A DNA stretch of 64,000 nt, from contig JAGWHI010000001.1 in the NCBI GenBank assembly GCA_028866905.1, forward strand, positions 44,292 to 108,291. The letters run 5' to 3'. The position numbers and the translations under genes are program-made. This DNA comes from Microcaldota archaeon. GTDB taxonomy: Archaea > Micrarchaeota > Micrarchaeia > Micrarchaeales > Micrarchaeaceae. The notes under the pieces were generated by a model, which saw only the letters and a program-made list of their open reading frames with translations, was not told where the DNA came from and made no database searches. Shown in pieces: positions 15,777 through 24,855 of the stretch (within the stretch, counting starts at the first letter, position 1; every line of letters begins with the position of its first letter).

Positions 15777-16646
15777 CTAGACGATGAGGAGGTATGACGC
15801 AGCTACAAGAACTAGCCCGAGTATGGTTTTCTTGAACAGGTTCCCTTCGCGGAATATCGCTCCGCCGACAAGCACCGTTACTATGATAAACACCGCGTTC
15901 AGCAGGGGGACGGCGAGGCTCACCTCTGTAGCCGATATAGACAGGTAAAGCGGCACCCTGTAACCTACGGTGAAAACCCCAATCGCCACAAGAGGCACTG
16001 CGTTCTGCCTTACGTTGGAGGCTATCTCCTTCACCCCGCCGAACCTGGCAATCATGTATATGCACATGTTGAGCGCCACGAAGAGCTGGGAGAGCACGAC
16101 GTACGTCAGCGGATCCAGGCCTACGTCTATCAGGTATTTGACCGCGACATAGGCTATCGCGTTGAGCAGCGACGTCCCTATAAGTATGTCGGCATACCTC
16201 ATGCCCTTGCCCTTCGCATCGGACTGGTCGTTGTTATACCTGGCAAGGAACACGTAGCTGGCGACCACAAGCACGGCTATCGCAGCGTACTCGTAGAGCT
16301 TCAGGCTCTCACCTATGAAGACGAAGCCTAGCACCACTGTGAACAGGGAGGGCATGGAGCTGGTTATGGCTGTCCCCACGGATATTCGCCCATGCCTGAA
16401 GGCCTTGGCGAGCAGCAGGTAGGAAGCGGTTACAAGGATGCTGAGTATGTATATTGCTATCCAGGTTGCTACCCCGATATTAAGGTTCGCGAACGGCAAT
16501 ATCGACAGAGAAAAGAGCGCGGCGATTATGGAGAACGCTGCCGTGTAGGCGCTCGCGTGCACGTTCTTGAGCGCGTACTTCTCGATTATCGTTGCGATAC
16601 CCATCGATACCGCAGCCGCAATCGTGATGTAGTACCACTCGATCAA
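15777..16646 (-). CDS. EamA/DMT family transporter
   Basis: 289 aa with about ten hydrophobic membrane segments in two EamA-like halves (AVSMGIATIIEKYALKN early, VSLAVPLLNAVFIIVTVLVGGAIFR late). Such proteins export or import metabolites across the cytoplasmic membrane; the substrate cannot be read from sequence. Start is TTG, preceded by GGTG with a 5-base spacer, a strong start call. It lies just downstream of tRNA-Gln on the same strand. Confidence 0.85.
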   Translation of the reverse strand: MIEWYYITIAAAVSMGIATIIEKYALKNVHASAYTAAFSIIAALFSLSILPFANLNIGVATWIAIYILSILVTASYLLLAKAFRHGRISVGTAITSSMPSLFTVVLGFVFIGESLKLYEYAAIAVLVVASYVFLARYNNDQSDAKGKGMRYADILIGTSLLNAIAYVAVKYLIDVGLDPLTYVVLSQLFVALNMCIYMIARFGGVKEIASNVRQNAVPLVAIGVFTVGYRVPLYLSISATEVSLAVPLLNAVFIIVTVLVGGAIFREGNLFKKTILGLVLVAASYLLIV

Positions 16647-16657
16647 CTTATCACCAT

Positions 16658-16730
16658 TAGCCCCGATCGGATTCGAACCGATGTCCGCGGGTCCAAAGCC
16701 CGCTGTGCTTGGCCTCTACACTACGGGGCT
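16658..16730 (-). tRNA. tRNA-Gln (anticodon TTG)
   Basis: 73 bases with a complete cloverleaf: acceptor AGCCCCG/CGGGGCT, D arm GTG...CAC, anticodon arm GCGGG-CTTTGGA-CCCGC, T arm ATCGG-TTCGAAT-CCGAT, discriminator A. No intron and no encoded CCA. Confidence 0.96.
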
Positions 16731-16762
16731 GCGAAGATAAAGCACAAGATAGCAATATAAAA

Positions 16763-18226
16763 CTAATAGGACTTGGCGAAGTTGGCCATGTGCTTCGCCT
16801 CCTTCCCGCAGTATATGCATTTCTTCCCCTTCAGGTGCGCTTGTGCGTCAAGCGGCATGTTGGTTATCTTTGCGCCCGTCTCCTCCTTTATAGACTTCTC
16901 GCACGCCTCTGACCCGCACCAGGGCGCCTGGGCTATCCCCTTCTGCGAGTTGGCTATCGACTTGAGCTCGTCGTAATCCTTCACCTTGAAGGTGTGCGTG
17001 TCCAGGAACTCCTTCGCCCTGCCGTACAGCCCCTCGTTTATCTCATCGAGGAGCTCGGCAACCCTCTTGTCTAACTTGGCTAGCGGCACGCTCTCCTTCT
17101 TTCCGGTGTCCCTCCGCACTACGGTGGCCTCGTCCTTGGACAGGTCCCTCTCCCCGAGCTCGATGCGTATGGGCACGCCCCTCATCTCCCACTGGTTGAA
17201 CTTCCAGCCGGGCGAATATGCATCGGAATCGTCGAGAAGGGCCCTTATGGACTTTGCGAGCTCGGCGCTTATCCTTGATGCCGCGGCGAGCACCTTGCCC
17301 TTGTTGTCCTCCTTGAATATAGGCACTATTACCGCCTGCACCCTTGCGACCTTGGGCGGCAGCACCAGCCCCTTATCGTCGCCGTGCACCGCTACCATCG
17401 CCCCGAGCTCCCTTGTGGAGAAGCCGAACGTGTTCTGGTAGGCGTAGCGCTTCTGGCCTTCCCTGTCTATGAAGCTTATCTCGAAAGCCTTGGAGAAGTT
17501 GTTGCCGTAATCGTGCGTGTCCGGCCCCTGTATCGCCTTGCCCTCCGGGAGCAGGTGCTCGATGCTGTACGACGCGACCGCGCCTGCGAACTTCTCCGAC
17601 TGCGTCTTTTCGCCGACGACACCGGGCAGCGCGAGGTACTCCCTGAGCACGTCGCCGTATATCTTCAGCACTGCGGCCCTTTCCTCCTCGGCCTCCTCCT
17701 TGGTGGCGAAGGCAGTGTGGCCCTCGTTCCACATGAACTCCCTGCTGCGCAGCAGCGGGGTCGGATGCTTGAACTCCCACCTGAGCACCGAACACCACTG
17801 GTTCAGCCTCAGCGGCAGGTCCCTCCAGGACCTTATCCACTTTGCTATCGTGTCGTAGATTATGGTTTCTGATGTCGGCCTTATCGCAAGGCGCTCGTCG
17901 AGCTTGGAATCGCCAGTGTGGGTGACCCATGCGACCTCGGGATTGAATCCCTCGACATGCTCCTTCTCCTTGTTGAGGTGCTTCTCCGGTATGAGCATCG
18001 GGAAATAGGCGTTTGATATACCTATCCCCTTGAACCTCTGGTCGAGCGCCTTCTGTAGCGTCTCCCATACGAAATAGCTGTCAGGCCTGAAGGCTATGCA
18101 GCCCGATACCGAGGTGTAATCTATGAACCCGCTCCTTATCACAGTCTGGGTATACCACTCGGAGAAATCGGACGCCTTCTTTGCGGTTATCCCCTTCTCC
18201 TCCTTCGCGTCAGCCTTTCCAGCCAT
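16763..18226 (-). CDS. proS: prolyl-tRNA synthetase, archaeal/eukaryotic type
   Basis: 487 aa class II synthetase: LAIRPTSETIIYDTIAKWI (motif 2 entry), RLNQWCSVLRWEFKHPTPLLR, and motif 3 region AMVAVHGDDKGLVLPP, then anticodon domain with ARVQAVIVPIF. C-terminal zinc domain (CGSEACEKS...CIYCGKEA) and terminal Tyr typical of the archaeal form. ATG at 18224-18226 is one base after the ProDH stop, preferred over a GTG that overlaps it. Last gene of the HAD-ProDH-ProRS run. Confidence 0.95.
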   Translation of the reverse strand: MAGKADAKEEKGITAKKASDFSEWYTQTVIRSGFIDYTSVSGCIAFRPDSYFVWETLQKALDQRFKGIGISNAYFPMLIPEKHLNKEKEHVEGFNPEVAWVTHTGDSKLDERLAIRPTSETIIYDTIAKWIRSWRDLPLRLNQWCSVLRWEFKHPTPLLRSREFMWNEGHTAFATKEEAEEERAAVLKIYGDVLREYLALPGVVGEKTQSEKFAGAVASYSIEHLLPEGKAIQGPDTHDYGNNFSKAFEISFIDREGQKRYAYQNTFGFSTRELGAMVAVHGDDKGLVLPPKVARVQAVIVPIFKEDNKGKVLAAASRISAELAKSIRALLDDSDAYSPGWKFNQWEMRGVPIRIELGERDLSKDEATVVRRDTGKKESVPLAKLDKRVAELLDEINEGLYGRAKEFLDTHTFKVKDYDELKSIANSQKGIAQAPWCGSEACEKSIKEETGAKITNMPLDAQAHLKGKKCIYCGKEAKHMANFAKSY

Positions 18227-18227
18227 G

Positions 18228-19082
18228 CTATACACTCTGCCTTTCGAATAGGGACCTGATTATTAGTGATAGGTGGCCGGCCTCTTTAAGCCTTCTGTAT
18301 GAGTAGTCCACCCACCTGCTGCCGAATGGCACGTAGAGCGAGACCCTGTGCCCGCTTCGGGCCAGCGCAATGGCGTACCTGTTCCTTATCCCGTTCAGCA
18401 TCGCGTATGTGACATCGCGGTTGTAGTGCCCGTTCAGCCGGAGTGCGGCCTTTATCATCTTGGTGTCGTGCGTGGCTACCATGAATTTTTTCGAGCGCTT
18501 GAAAAGGTATTCCATGAGCGCCATGTAATCCCTGTCGACGGCGGGCTTGGTCTTGAAAGCGCCGTTCCCCTTTACCGAGTATGCCCCCTTCACCAGCCGG
18601 ATTATCCCGCCCATCGCGACTATCCCCCTTATGTCAGCGGCGCTACGCCTTAGGTATGCCTGCACGCATATCCCGACATTTCCGCGGCCGACCTCTGCCA
18701 TGTAGAAGCTTATAGTGTCATCGACATGCTCCGCGTCCTCCATGTCCAGCCAGACGAAGATCCCGCGCGATCTGGCGCGCGCGACTATCCTGCCGTAGTT
18801 ATCCTTTGCGAGCCTCCTTGAAATTAGGAGGCCGAGCTGCGTAGGCTTCAGCGAGATATCTGCGTCGAGCCTGTCCCTTTTTATCTCGTCTATCAGCCTG
18901 AAGTACGTCTGCACGGCATCCCTTACCTCTGCCTTTGTACGGAAATCCTCGCCGAGGTAGTTTATCTCTGTGCCTATCCCGAGCCTGTTGAACCGCGCAG
19001 AGCGTTCTGCCGCGTCCTTTATCCTTGGGCCGGCTATCCACCTCCCGGCGAGGGCTTTTTCCAGCAGCGCCCATCCGGACAT
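18228..19082 (-). CDS. proline dehydrogenase
   Basis: 284-residue FAD-dependent TIM-barrel enzyme that oxidises proline to P5C. Diagnostic pieces: VWLDMEDAEHVDDT, GICVQAYLRRSAADI, RLVKGAYSVKG, FMVATHDTKMI, and PFGSRWVDYSYRRLKEAGH at the C terminus. Single-domain (monofunctional) form; the partner P5C dehydrogenase is separate at 6966-8591. Shares one base with the upstream HAD gene and lies one base before proS, so it appears cotranscribed with the synthetase that competes for proline. Confidence 0.88.
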   Translation of the reverse strand: MSGWALLEKALAGRWIAGPRIKDAAERSARFNRLGIGTEINYLGEDFRTKAEVRDAVQTYFRLIDEIKRDRLDADISLKPTQLGLLISRRLAKDNYGRIVARARSRGIFVWLDMEDAEHVDDTISFYMAEVGRGNVGICVQAYLRRSAADIRGIVAMGGIIRLVKGAYSVKGNGAFKTKPAVDRDYMALMEYLFKRSKKFMVATHDTKMIKAALRLNGHYNRDVTYAMLNGIRNRYAIALARSGHRVSLYVPFGSRWVDYSYRRLKEAGHLSLIIRSLFERQSV

Positions 19083-19681
19083 TAGCGCACCCTTACTCCT
19101 AGCCTCTTCAATTCCGCTACAGTGTTGTCGTACCCCTTGAATCTGACCGCGTGCATGCCTACAGACCTCGCACCCTTTACGTTGGCGGGCATGTCGTCGA
19201 TGAAGACGGCCTCCTCGGGCTTTACGCCCATCTTCCCGAGCACATAGCGGTATATCCGGCTTTCGGGCTTCCTCATGTGTATGCGATAGGATACGAAACG
19301 CCTTCCGAATATCCGCTCGGGCACGAACCTCTCCGTTGCCACGAGGTACCGGCTCATGCTGACATTGGAGAGCAGGGCGATCTTGTACCTCAGCGAGATG
19401 CGCTCGGCCAGGTCCAGCATCTTCCTGTTTACAGTAGCCTGGACCTCATAGACCTTGACCCACGACAGGTCCCGCCTAGGGAGTTTCAGCGCGTCCGACG
19501 CAAGCCGTTCGAACCTCTCCTGGCTCAGCCTCCCGTACTCCATCCTTGTGATCAGCGGGTCGAGGGTGCGCTGCACCTTTTTGTATGGGATGCCGAAGGT
19601 CTTGGAGAGGTAGTTGAAGTAGTCCGCCTCGGAGAAGTTTATTATGACCCCTCCCATGTCGAATACAACCAGCTTTATCAT
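19082..19681 (-). CDS. HAD superfamily hydrolase
   Basis: 199 aa. Motif I is VVFDMGGVIINF, with the nucleophile Asp but Gly instead of the usual second Asp, as in other GG-type HAD proteins; motif II ALLSNVSMSRYL, motif III Lys in RKPESRIY and motif IV VFIDDMPANVKGA. Probably a small-molecule phosphatase or dehalogenase-like enzyme; substrate unknown. First gene of a run with ProDH and ProRS. Confidence 0.85.
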   Translation of the reverse strand: MIKLVVFDMGGVIINFSEADYFNYLSKTFGIPYKKVQRTLDPLITRMEYGRLSQERFERLASDALKLPRRDLSWVKVYEVQATVNRKMLDLAERISLRYKIALLSNVSMSRYLVATERFVPERIFGRRFVSYRIHMRKPESRIYRYVLGKMGVKPEEAVFIDDMPANVKGARSVGMHAVRFKGYDNTVAELKRLGVRVR

Positions 19682-19743
19682 TAGGTCGCCAATAGCATAG
19701 AGCTGCCGACCATTATAAACATTTGGATTGATTATTAGTTGAT

Positions 19744-20649
19744 TTGTTGGAGACGATAGTGATAGCTTTCGGGGGCAATGCGCTGCTCAGGCCAGGAGAC
19801 AGGCAGGAGTTCTCCGTGCAGGCCAGCAATGTCGTGTCATCGGTTTCCAAGATATCGGGCCTGCTCGACAATCCGAGGAACAGGGTCGTGATAACGCACG
19901 GCAATGGGCCGCAGGTCGGCGACGAGTTGATACGGAATGTTTCCGGCAGGAGGAAAATCCCTATGCTCCCCCTCCATGCCATGAATGCGGAGACGCAGGC
20001 ATTGATCGGCTCTATGATAGAGCTTGCGATAAGGAATGCGGTAGGGAGTAAGGGGATTAGCGTAATACTGACGCACACAGTCGTTGACTGGAATGACCCC
20101 GCGTTCGAGAACCCGACAAAGCCCGTGGGCCCTATCCTGAAAAAATCCGAGATAGGTATCGAGGGGAAGGACGGCAAGTACATCAAGGTTGGTAAAGGGT
20201 ATAGGATGGCGGTCGGCTCCCCAAAGCCGCTGAAGATAGTCGAGGAACGGCAGATCGTGTCTGCGCTGGCCGATGATAGGATAGTCATTTGCTGCGGCGG
20301 GGGCGGGATACCGGTTATAAAATCCGGGAAGGGGCTGAGGGCTGTTGACGCAGTGATAGACAAGGATAGGAGCAGCGCTCTGATAGCTTCAGCGATAAAG
20401 GCCGACAAGCTGATGATACTCACGAATGTCGATTGCGTTCGCAATCCGATAACCAACAAGGAGATCAGGGTTGCAAGGAGCTCCGACCTCCGCGATATAC
20501 TCGATGAGTTCGATGCCGGGACCATGAGGCCTAAAATCGAGGCCTGCATCTCCTTCGTGCAGGGCGGTGGCAAGGCTGCCTTCATAGGCAATCTGGATAA
20601 GATTAGGGAGATAGTCAAGGGCCGGAGCGGGACCCGTATAATCAGATGA
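19744..20649 (+). CDS. arcC: carbamate kinase
   Basis: 301-residue amino acid kinase fold: VIAFGGNALLRPGD at the N terminus, VITHGNGPQVG, PLHAMNAETQALIG, DWNDPAFENPTKPVGP, CGGGGIPV, and AVIDKDRSSALIA. Interconverts carbamoyl phosphate + ADP with carbamate + ATP, either making ATP from arginine/agmatine breakdown or supplying carbamoyl phosphate. Starts with TTG at 19744 or 19747; no ATG is available before the first core strand. Its end overlaps the convergent PCD gene by 8 bases. Confidence 0.92.
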   Translation: MLETIVIAFGGNALLRPGDRQEFSVQASNVVSSVSKISGLLDNPRNRVVITHGNGPQVGDELIRNVSGRRKIPMLPLHAMNAETQALIGSMIELAIRNAVGSKGISVILTHTVVDWNDPAFENPTKPVGPILKKSEIGIEGKDGKYIKVGKGYRMAVGSPKPLKIVEERQIVSALADDRIVICCGGGGIPVIKSGKGLRAVDAVIDKDRSSALIASAIKADKLMILTNVDCVRNPITNKEIRVARSSDLRDILDEFDAGTMRPKIEACISFVQGGGKAAFIGNLDKIREIVKGRSGTRIIR

Positions 20650-20968
20650 GCCTGTTGATCTTTGCCGCAAGTATGAAGTCGTTCTCCGAGAGGCCCTTTA
20701 TCGCATGCGTCGACAGGGTCAACCGGACCTGGTTCCAGGAATGTACGTATATGTCGGGATGGTGGCCCTCCTTCTCCGCAAGGCCGGCAACCTTTCCTAC
20801 GAATTTCATTGCCTCGCTGAAATCCTTGAACTTCAGGTCGCGCCGTATAATCTTGGACCCTTGAAGCTTCCAGCCGCCGGTCTGTTTCAGATAGCGCTTC
20901 GCGTCCGCCAGCTTCATCGGAGGCATTCCGCCCTCGCACGGCACGCATCTCTTCCTGAGCAAGTCCAT
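20642..20968 (-). CDS. pterin-4a-carbinolamine dehydratase
   Basis: 108 aa. The PCD signature is clear: EKEGHHPDIYVHSWNQVRLT, then STHAIKGLSENDF. Dehydrates 4a-hydroxytetrahydrobiopterin in pterin recycling; archaeal copies may serve other pterins or act as dimerisation cofactors. A short N-terminal extension contains two Cys (RCVPC). The ATG at 20966-20968 (MDLLRK) is preferred. No aromatic amino acid hydroxylase is visible in the window. Confidence 0.88.
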   Translation of the reverse strand: MDLLRKRCVPCEGGMPPMKLADAKRYLKQTGGWKLQGSKIIRRDLKFKDFSEAMKFVGKVAGLAEKEGHHPDIYVHSWNQVRLTLSTHAIKGLSENDFILAAKINRLI

Positions 20969-21008
20969 TCTACCACACACAACTGGGAGATAAACCTAAA
21001 CCCTGCCG

Positions 21009-21836
21009 CTATCTGCTAGGGGTGTAAGGCGTATGGGCGTTTATGACAGTGCCGAGGACCCTGAGATCCTCGAGCGCCTTCTCTATCCTGCCAGGCACCC
21101 TTGCGTTGACTATCTGGCATATGGCGCCGGTCCTCTTCGATATCTTGTAGACGTCCACCAGCTTGGTCTTCATCCCGCCGGTCACGTCCACCTTCCTCGA
21201 CTTCGAGGCGAAGTTGAGCGCGTACGCGATGTTGCGCGGCCCTATCTCCCTTATCATTGACGCCTGCCTGTCTATCTTTGGGTCTGCAGTGAACAGGCCG
21301 TCGACGTCAGTGCCTATCACTATCTTGTAAGGCCTGAGCTTGTACGCCAGGTACCTGAACACCTCCTCTGTCGACGCTATGCAGACCCCCTGCTTCCGGT
21401 CAAGCACGACGTCGCCATAGGTCACTGGCACGAACCCGTCCTTGAGCGCCTGCTTTATCGGATTCATGTTCCAGTCCACTATCCTGCAATCCTTTGCAAC
21501 GGCCCCGGCGGATGGCGGGAACGACACGGCCTGTATCCCGTCCTCCAGCAGCTGCTCCATCACTATGCTGTTGAGCGATGCCGCAGAGTGCTGCGTGAGC
21601 GACGCGCCCATGCGGCTGTCCCCGTTGACAAAGCCCTTGTGCACCATGTACTTGTGGGCCACAGTGTGCGGGAAGGATCCGCCGCCGTGGCCTATGATTA
21701 CCTTCTTGCCGCTGGCTAGGGCCTTCTTTATCTCGGTGGAAAGCCTGCGTATCTCAGTCCTCCTTGCCGTGTTAGGCCTCTTTATGTCGGTTATGACACT
21801 GCCGCCTATCTTGACAAGGTAGAGCTTGTTTTCCAT
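21009..21836 (-). CDS. isopentenyl phosphate kinase
   Basis: 275-residue amino acid kinase family protein: LVKIGGSVITDIKRPNTAR, IIGHGGGSFPHTVAHKY with the catalytic His of IPKs, PVTYGDVVLDRKQG, IGTDVDGLFTADP and DVTGGMKTKL. Phosphorylates isopentenyl phosphate to IPP, the last step of archaeal mevalonate routes. A mevalonate-(di)phosphate decarboxylase lies just upstream in the same direction, so together they form the late isoprenoid branch that feeds ether lipid synthesis. Confidence 0.92.
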   Translation of the reverse strand: MENKLYLVKIGGSVITDIKRPNTARRTEIRRLSTEIKKALASGKKVIIGHGGGSFPHTVAHKYMVHKGFVNGDSRMGASLTQHSAASLNSIVMEQLLEDGIQAVSFPPSAGAVAKDCRIVDWNMNPIKQALKDGFVPVTYGDVVLDRKQGVCIASTEEVFRYLAYKLRPYKIVIGTDVDGLFTADPKIDRQASMIREIGPRNIAYALNFASKSRKVDVTGGMKTKLVDVYKISKRTGAICQIVNARVPGRIEKALEDLRVLGTVINAHTPYTPSR

Positions 21837-21934
21837 CTATTCACTGGTTCGCAGGCACGGCGTTGAGCCCTGCCTGTTGAGGATTGGGAACGATAGCTTC
21901 TAAAACCCCATACCCATATACGTCAGCCATGCCC

Positions 21935-22993
21935 TCACGCCACAGGCTTGAGGGTCTCCGGGTCTATCAGCGATTCCGACTCGTCGAGTATCTTCGGGCC
22001 GTCCCCCTGCGGCACCTCTATCAGCTGCTTTATGCCGTTTATCCCTGAGAGCGCCTCCTTGACCTTCGCCTTGTCCCTTGTCCTAGTTATTATGTGGGCG
22101 TTAGGCCCTGCGTCGAAGGTGTAGGCCGCGACATACCTCCCCTCCCGCTCGTTGAGCTCGTGTATCGCCTCGATTATCTCGTGGGAGGTGCTGTTAAGGT
22201 AAACTATGGGCGGCCAGGAATCCAGCATTGTCGCCTGTAGGTTGTTGCTGTCCTGCATCGTTATCTCCGCGAGCGAGTCGAAATCCTTCTGCAGTATCGA
22301 TTCCCTTATAGCCTGGACCGCTGCGTCAGCGTAGGGCACCCTGGCCTTGAACAGCACGCTAGTGCTGGAAGTCCTCTTGTGGCCCTCCGTGGACGAGACC
22401 TTCTTCTGCTTCTCTGAGACTATTGCAATCATGTCTATTATCTCGCTCCAGTGCCTGTGGTCCGCGACCTGCTCCGCATAGGAGTCTGATCCGTCCGGGT
22501 TGGAGCCCTTGTGCCACATCACGAAGCCCCCGTCGAGGCTCCTGCACGCGCTTCCGCTTATGTTCCTAGCAAGTATGGATTTCTGGGCGGTGTCTAGGCT
22601 TAGGCCTAGGGCCTCTGACGCCGCGTAAACGAATGCGACCGCCCCAGCTGCGCTCGACGCCATCCCTGTGCCGGTCGGGAACGAGTTCTTCGATACTACG
22701 AGCACCTTGGAGGTAGTGCCTGCCATCTTCCTCATCTGGTCGAGCACTAACTTGAGGGCAGCCATCTTCCCTTCGGCCTTGCCGTTCAGCACTATCCTCT
22801 CTCCGTTGAAGTATATCACGTCCTCCTTGAAGCTCTTGGAGAACACCACGCTGGTCTTGGCCTGGAGGTCGCCGCCCAGGGTTATGCTGAGCGAGGAGTT
22901 GAACGGCAGGTTTAGCTGCGTGTTCCTGTTCCCCCAGTACATGATGAGCGCCTTGTTCGGGGTTCCTACTGCCGTTACTATTTTGCCATCCAT
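21935..22993 (-). CDS. mevalonate (di)phosphate decarboxylase family
   Basis: 352-residue GHMP protein. SFPTGTGMASSAAGAVAFVYA is the ATP loop, SGSACRSLDGGFVMW and TFDAGPNAHII are decarboxylase landmarks including the catalytic Asp. The N-terminal motif that normally reads ALIKYWGKRD reads ALIMYWGNRN, so two lysines near the phosphate tail are lost. With IPK next door, the substrate may be mevalonate 5-phosphate (giving isopentenyl phosphate) instead of the diphosphate. This is inference; ordinary MVD activity is not excluded. Confidence 0.85.
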   Translation of the reverse strand: MDGKIVTAVGTPNKALIMYWGNRNTQLNLPFNSSLSITLGGDLQAKTSVVFSKSFKEDVIYFNGERIVLNGKAEGKMAALKLVLDQMRKMAGTTSKVLVVSKNSFPTGTGMASSAAGAVAFVYAASEALGLSLDTAQKSILARNISGSACRSLDGGFVMWHKGSNPDGSDSYAEQVADHRHWSEIIDMIAIVSEKQKKVSSTEGHKRTSSTSVLFKARVPYADAAVQAIRESILQKDFDSLAEITMQDSNNLQATMLDSWPPIVYLNSTSHEIIEAIHELNEREGRYVAAYTFDAGPNAHIITRTRDKAKVKEALSGINGIKQLIEVPQGDGPKILDESESLIDPETLKPVA

Positions 22994-23033
22994 CTTAACA
23001 CTTCGTTTGTTGCTATCCGGCCGATGGAAGCAT

Positions 23034-23351
23034 CTATGCTACAGTGCCTGCGGGCTCCGCCCTGTGGCTTATGCCTTGGGGGCCCCCGGCGTACTCGTCG
23101 CCAAGCACAAAATGAACGCGCTGCTCTATCTTCAGCCTCATTTCCTTGTCAGGCTCAACGCCCTGGAGGCTCCTGAGAGTCTTGAAATCGTCCAGAAGCC
23201 CTGTTGCAAGCACATCCTCCTTGGAATTCTGCGGGATGTTTGACCAGACCTTTGAGAGCTCCTGCGCCCTGCTGGCCACGTCAGGCTGTTTAGCGTTAAC
23301 CTCCTCTATCTGCTTGACAAAAGCGGACAGGTTATTCTTGGGTTTTTGCAT
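23034..23351 (-). CDS. hypothetical protein, 105 aa
   Basis: Unrecognised, helical, no Cys. Contains LSAFVKQIEEVNAKQPDVAS and LLDDFKTLRSLQGVEPDKEM, with a Gly/Pro-rich tail. TATA-like atatttaaa lies upstream at about 23382-23390. Possibly cotranscribed with the decarboxylase 40 bases downstream. Function unknown. Confidence 0.6.
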   Translation of the reverse strand: MQKPKNNLSAFVKQIEEVNAKQPDVASRAQELSKVWSNIPQNSKEDVLATGLLDDFKTLRSLQGVEPDKEMRLKIEQRVHFVLGDEYAGGPQGISHRAEPAGTVA

Positions 23352-23434
23352 CCAAATCGCCGATTATCTTCCTCTTTATAAGATATTTAAACCTGCCATC
23401 CCGTTCGTCTATGGACGATATGTGATACGACTAT

Positions 23435-24820
23435 TCACAGGCCGGCCAGCCTTTTGCTGTCGAGAATCCGCGAGAGCTCCTCCTTCTTGAACAGCTTCAT
23501 CTCGAGGCACACCTGCTCAACGCTCTTGCCCTCCCTGTACGCCTTCCTCGCAACATGCGCGGCCTTCTCGTAGCCTATGTAGGGAGATAGTGCGGTGGCG
23601 AGAGAGAGGTCGTTCTTCAGCCTCTCCGCTATGGGCTTCTCGTTAGCCTTTATCCCCCTGACGCATTTGGAATCCATGATGGAGGCGGCATTGGCCAGTA
23701 TGTTTATCGAACCAAGGAGCTTGTAGGCCACCACCGGCATGAAGACGTTGAGCTCTAGCTGGCCTGCGGATGCGGCTGCCGATATAGTGGCGTCGTTGCC
23801 CGCTACAGTGAAGCACACCATGTTTACCATCTCGAGTATGCTCGGGTTCACCTTACCGGGCATGATAGACGAGCCGGGCTCTACCTCTGGCAGCGTAAGC
23901 TCGCCTATGCCGCCGCGCGGGCCAGAGCTGAGCAGCCTCAGGTCGTTGGATATCCTGCCTATAGTCATGGCCGCGTTGTGCAGGGCTGAACTCACGAACG
24001 CTTCTGAAGCCTGGTCCTGCATCTCGAAGAATATGTTGTTGGAGAGCTTGAACTTCTGCTTCGTAATCGAGTTTATCTCTCCTATGACCAGGTCCCTGTA
24101 CCCCTTTGCCGCGTTTATCCCTGTGCCTATAGCAGTGCCACCTATCGGCAGATATTCTATCTCCCTCATTGCGACCTGCAGCCTGTCGATGCATACATCT
24201 ATCGCGTATGCGTATCCGGAGAACTCCTGGCCCAGCGACATCGGGACTGCATCCTGCAGGTGCGTCCTTCCCAGCTTTATTACCCTGGCGAACTCCGAGG
24301 ATTTCCTTTCCAGGGAGGCGTGCAGTTTCTCAAGCGCCGGTATCAGTTTGCCCTTGGTTGCGATATACGCAGACACATGCATCGCAGTGTGGAAGGTGTC
24401 GTTTGTCGACTGTGACATGTTGACATGGTCGTTTGGGTGTACGCGCTTGTAGTGGCCCTTCTTCCCGCCAAGGCTCTCCTCCGCCAGGTTGGCTATGACC
24501 TCGTTCAGGTTCATGTTTGTCGCGGTGCCTGCGCCAGCCTGGTATACGTCCACCATGAACTGGGAGTCCATCTTGCCGGAGATCACCTGGTCGCAGGCCG
24601 AGGAGATCGCCTTTGCGAGCCTTTGGTCAAGGGCACCGGCTTTGAGGTTGGCCGCTGCCGCTGCCTTCTTTATTGTGGCGTAAGCCCTGATGAAATCAGC
24701 TTGAAGCCTGTGGCCCGATACCGGGAAGTTCTCTATCGCACGTTGTGTGAAGGAGCCGTAATAGGCGTCGTGCGGCACCCTGACCTTTCCCAGGAAATCG
24801 CTCTCCTCCCTGTAGCGCAT
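23435..24820 (-). CDS. aspartate ammonia-lyase / class II fumarase superfamily
   Basis: 461 aa. FLGKVRVPHDAYYGSFTQRA and IENFPVSG resemble aspartases, while NMNLNEVIANLA, LGRTHLQDAVPMSLGQ and GSSIMPGKVNPSILEM are common to the whole superfamily. Aspartase would release ammonia and fumarate from aspartate; fumarase would hydrate fumarate. The DAYYG-x-x-T N terminus favours aspartase. A succinate/fumarate flavoprotein 900 bases away supports a fumarate-centred pathway. Confidence 0.87.
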   Translation of the reverse strand: MRYREESDFLGKVRVPHDAYYGSFTQRAIENFPVSGHRLQADFIRAYATIKKAAAAANLKAGALDQRLAKAISSACDQVISGKMDSQFMVDVYQAGAGTATNMNLNEVIANLAEESLGGKKGHYKRVHPNDHVNMSQSTNDTFHTAMHVSAYIATKGKLIPALEKLHASLERKSSEFARVIKLGRTHLQDAVPMSLGQEFSGYAYAIDVCIDRLQVAMREIEYLPIGGTAIGTGINAAKGYRDLVIGEINSITKQKFKLSNNIFFEMQDQASEAFVSSALHNAAMTIGRISNDLRLLSSGPRGGIGELTLPEVEPGSSIMPGKVNPSILEMVNMVCFTVAGNDATISAAASAGQLELNVFMPVVAYKLLGSINILANAASIMDSKCVRGIKANEKPIAERLKNDLSLATALSPYIGYEKAAHVARKAYREGKSVEQVCLEMKLFKKEELSRILDSKRLAGL

Positions 24821-24855
24821 GATTAGGATTGTTAGTCAGGCTTAAAATTGTTATC

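Noticed and set aside
19082..19681. HAD proteins considered inactive because motif I lacks the second Asp
   Set aside because: The D-x-G-G-V form is standard in a large HAD subgroup with active phosphatases and dehalogenase-like members.
19713..20948. 411-codon open frame antisense to carbamate kinase and PCD
   Set aside because: No recognisable domain and it covers two well-supported genes; its end part is only a frame shadow of PCD.
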